A stretch of 13,255 nucleotides of DNA from Bryobacterales bacterium. Its GTDB lineage: Bacteria; Acidobacteriota; Terriglobia; Bryobacterales; Bryobacteraceae. A program made the translations under genes and the position numbers. How positions within the stretch are numbered: position 1 is the first letter of the stretch; every line of letters begins with the position of its first letter. The notes beneath the pieces were generated by a model. It worked only from the letters and a program-made list of their open reading frames with translations, had not been told where the DNA came from and searched no databases. The stretch lies in NCBI GenBank assembly GCA_003142355.1, contig PLMF01000227.1:56324-69578 (forward strand), given 5' to 3'. Below are positions 13,192 to 13,255 of this stretch, one piece after another.

Positions 13192-13255
13192 GGCGAAAAC
13201 CGCATCTTCCCGTAGAATCCTGGCTGAGGGTACAAGCGAACGTGTTTCCGTCGAT

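Noticed and set aside
8895..13255. Second copy of the tRNA-Val 3' end as attR
   Set aside because: Scanned for GTTCGAGTCC and CGCGCCCACCA words; none found, only unrelated TTCGAGG words.
1..13255. CRISPR array, toxin-antitoxin, restriction-modification or retron
   Set aside because: No regularly spaced repeats, no reverse transcriptase, methyltransferase or nuclease motifs; the two small element genes do not match known toxin-antitoxin folds by eye.

Overview
The window looks like a GC-rich bacterial chromosome, most probably from the Acidobacteriota (Solibacter/Bryobacter-like). That is an inference from gene content and style: a short DUF2934 protein, an nfeD-stomatin-lipA-lnt neighbourhood, and a tRNA-linked tyrosine recombinase followed by an Acidobacteria-style toroid/DUF362 pair. 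No taxonomic marker gene is present.

Left part (1-8565), housekeeping chromosome. A partial minus-strand gene leaves the left edge. It diverges from lexA, the SOS repressor. A small DUF2934 protein faces lexA. Next comes a tightly packed plus-strand operon: nfeD-type membrane serine protease, stomatin/SPFH protein, a membrane-anchored SPOR protein, lipoyl synthase lipA and apolipoprotein N-acyltransferase lnt. The intergenic gaps are 12, 3, 1 and -7 nt, so this is almost certainly one transcript devoted mainly to the envelope, with lipoate synthesis included. It collides head-on, with a 38-bp overlap of coding sequence, with a minus-strand pair: moxR-type AAA+ ATPase followed by a divergent YchF/Obg-family nucleotide-binding protein.

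Middle (8566-8967). A non-coding stretch with a GC-rich hairpin leads to a complete tRNA-Val(CAC) gene with encoded CCA. It is followed at once by a 10-bp-stem inverted repeat and short direct repeats.

Right part (8968-13255), accessory. A minus-strand set of four genes runs toward the tRNA: two small unknown proteins sharing a conserved C-terminal motif, an excisionase-like helix-turn-helix protein, and a tyrosine integrase. This is the classic end of an element integrated in a tRNA 3' end. The other end (attR) is not visible, so the element probably continues beyond the window. Divergently transcribed is a two-gene unit with a 4-nt GTGA overlap. It encodes a stand-alone alpha/alpha-toroid (prenyltransferase/squalene-cyclase repeat) protein and a DUF362 protein with a Tat-like N-terminus, and a probable terminator follows. 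This pair is the best candidate for an undescribed functional unit, possibly cargo of the element. No CRISPR array, rRNA, transposase or known defence system was seen.
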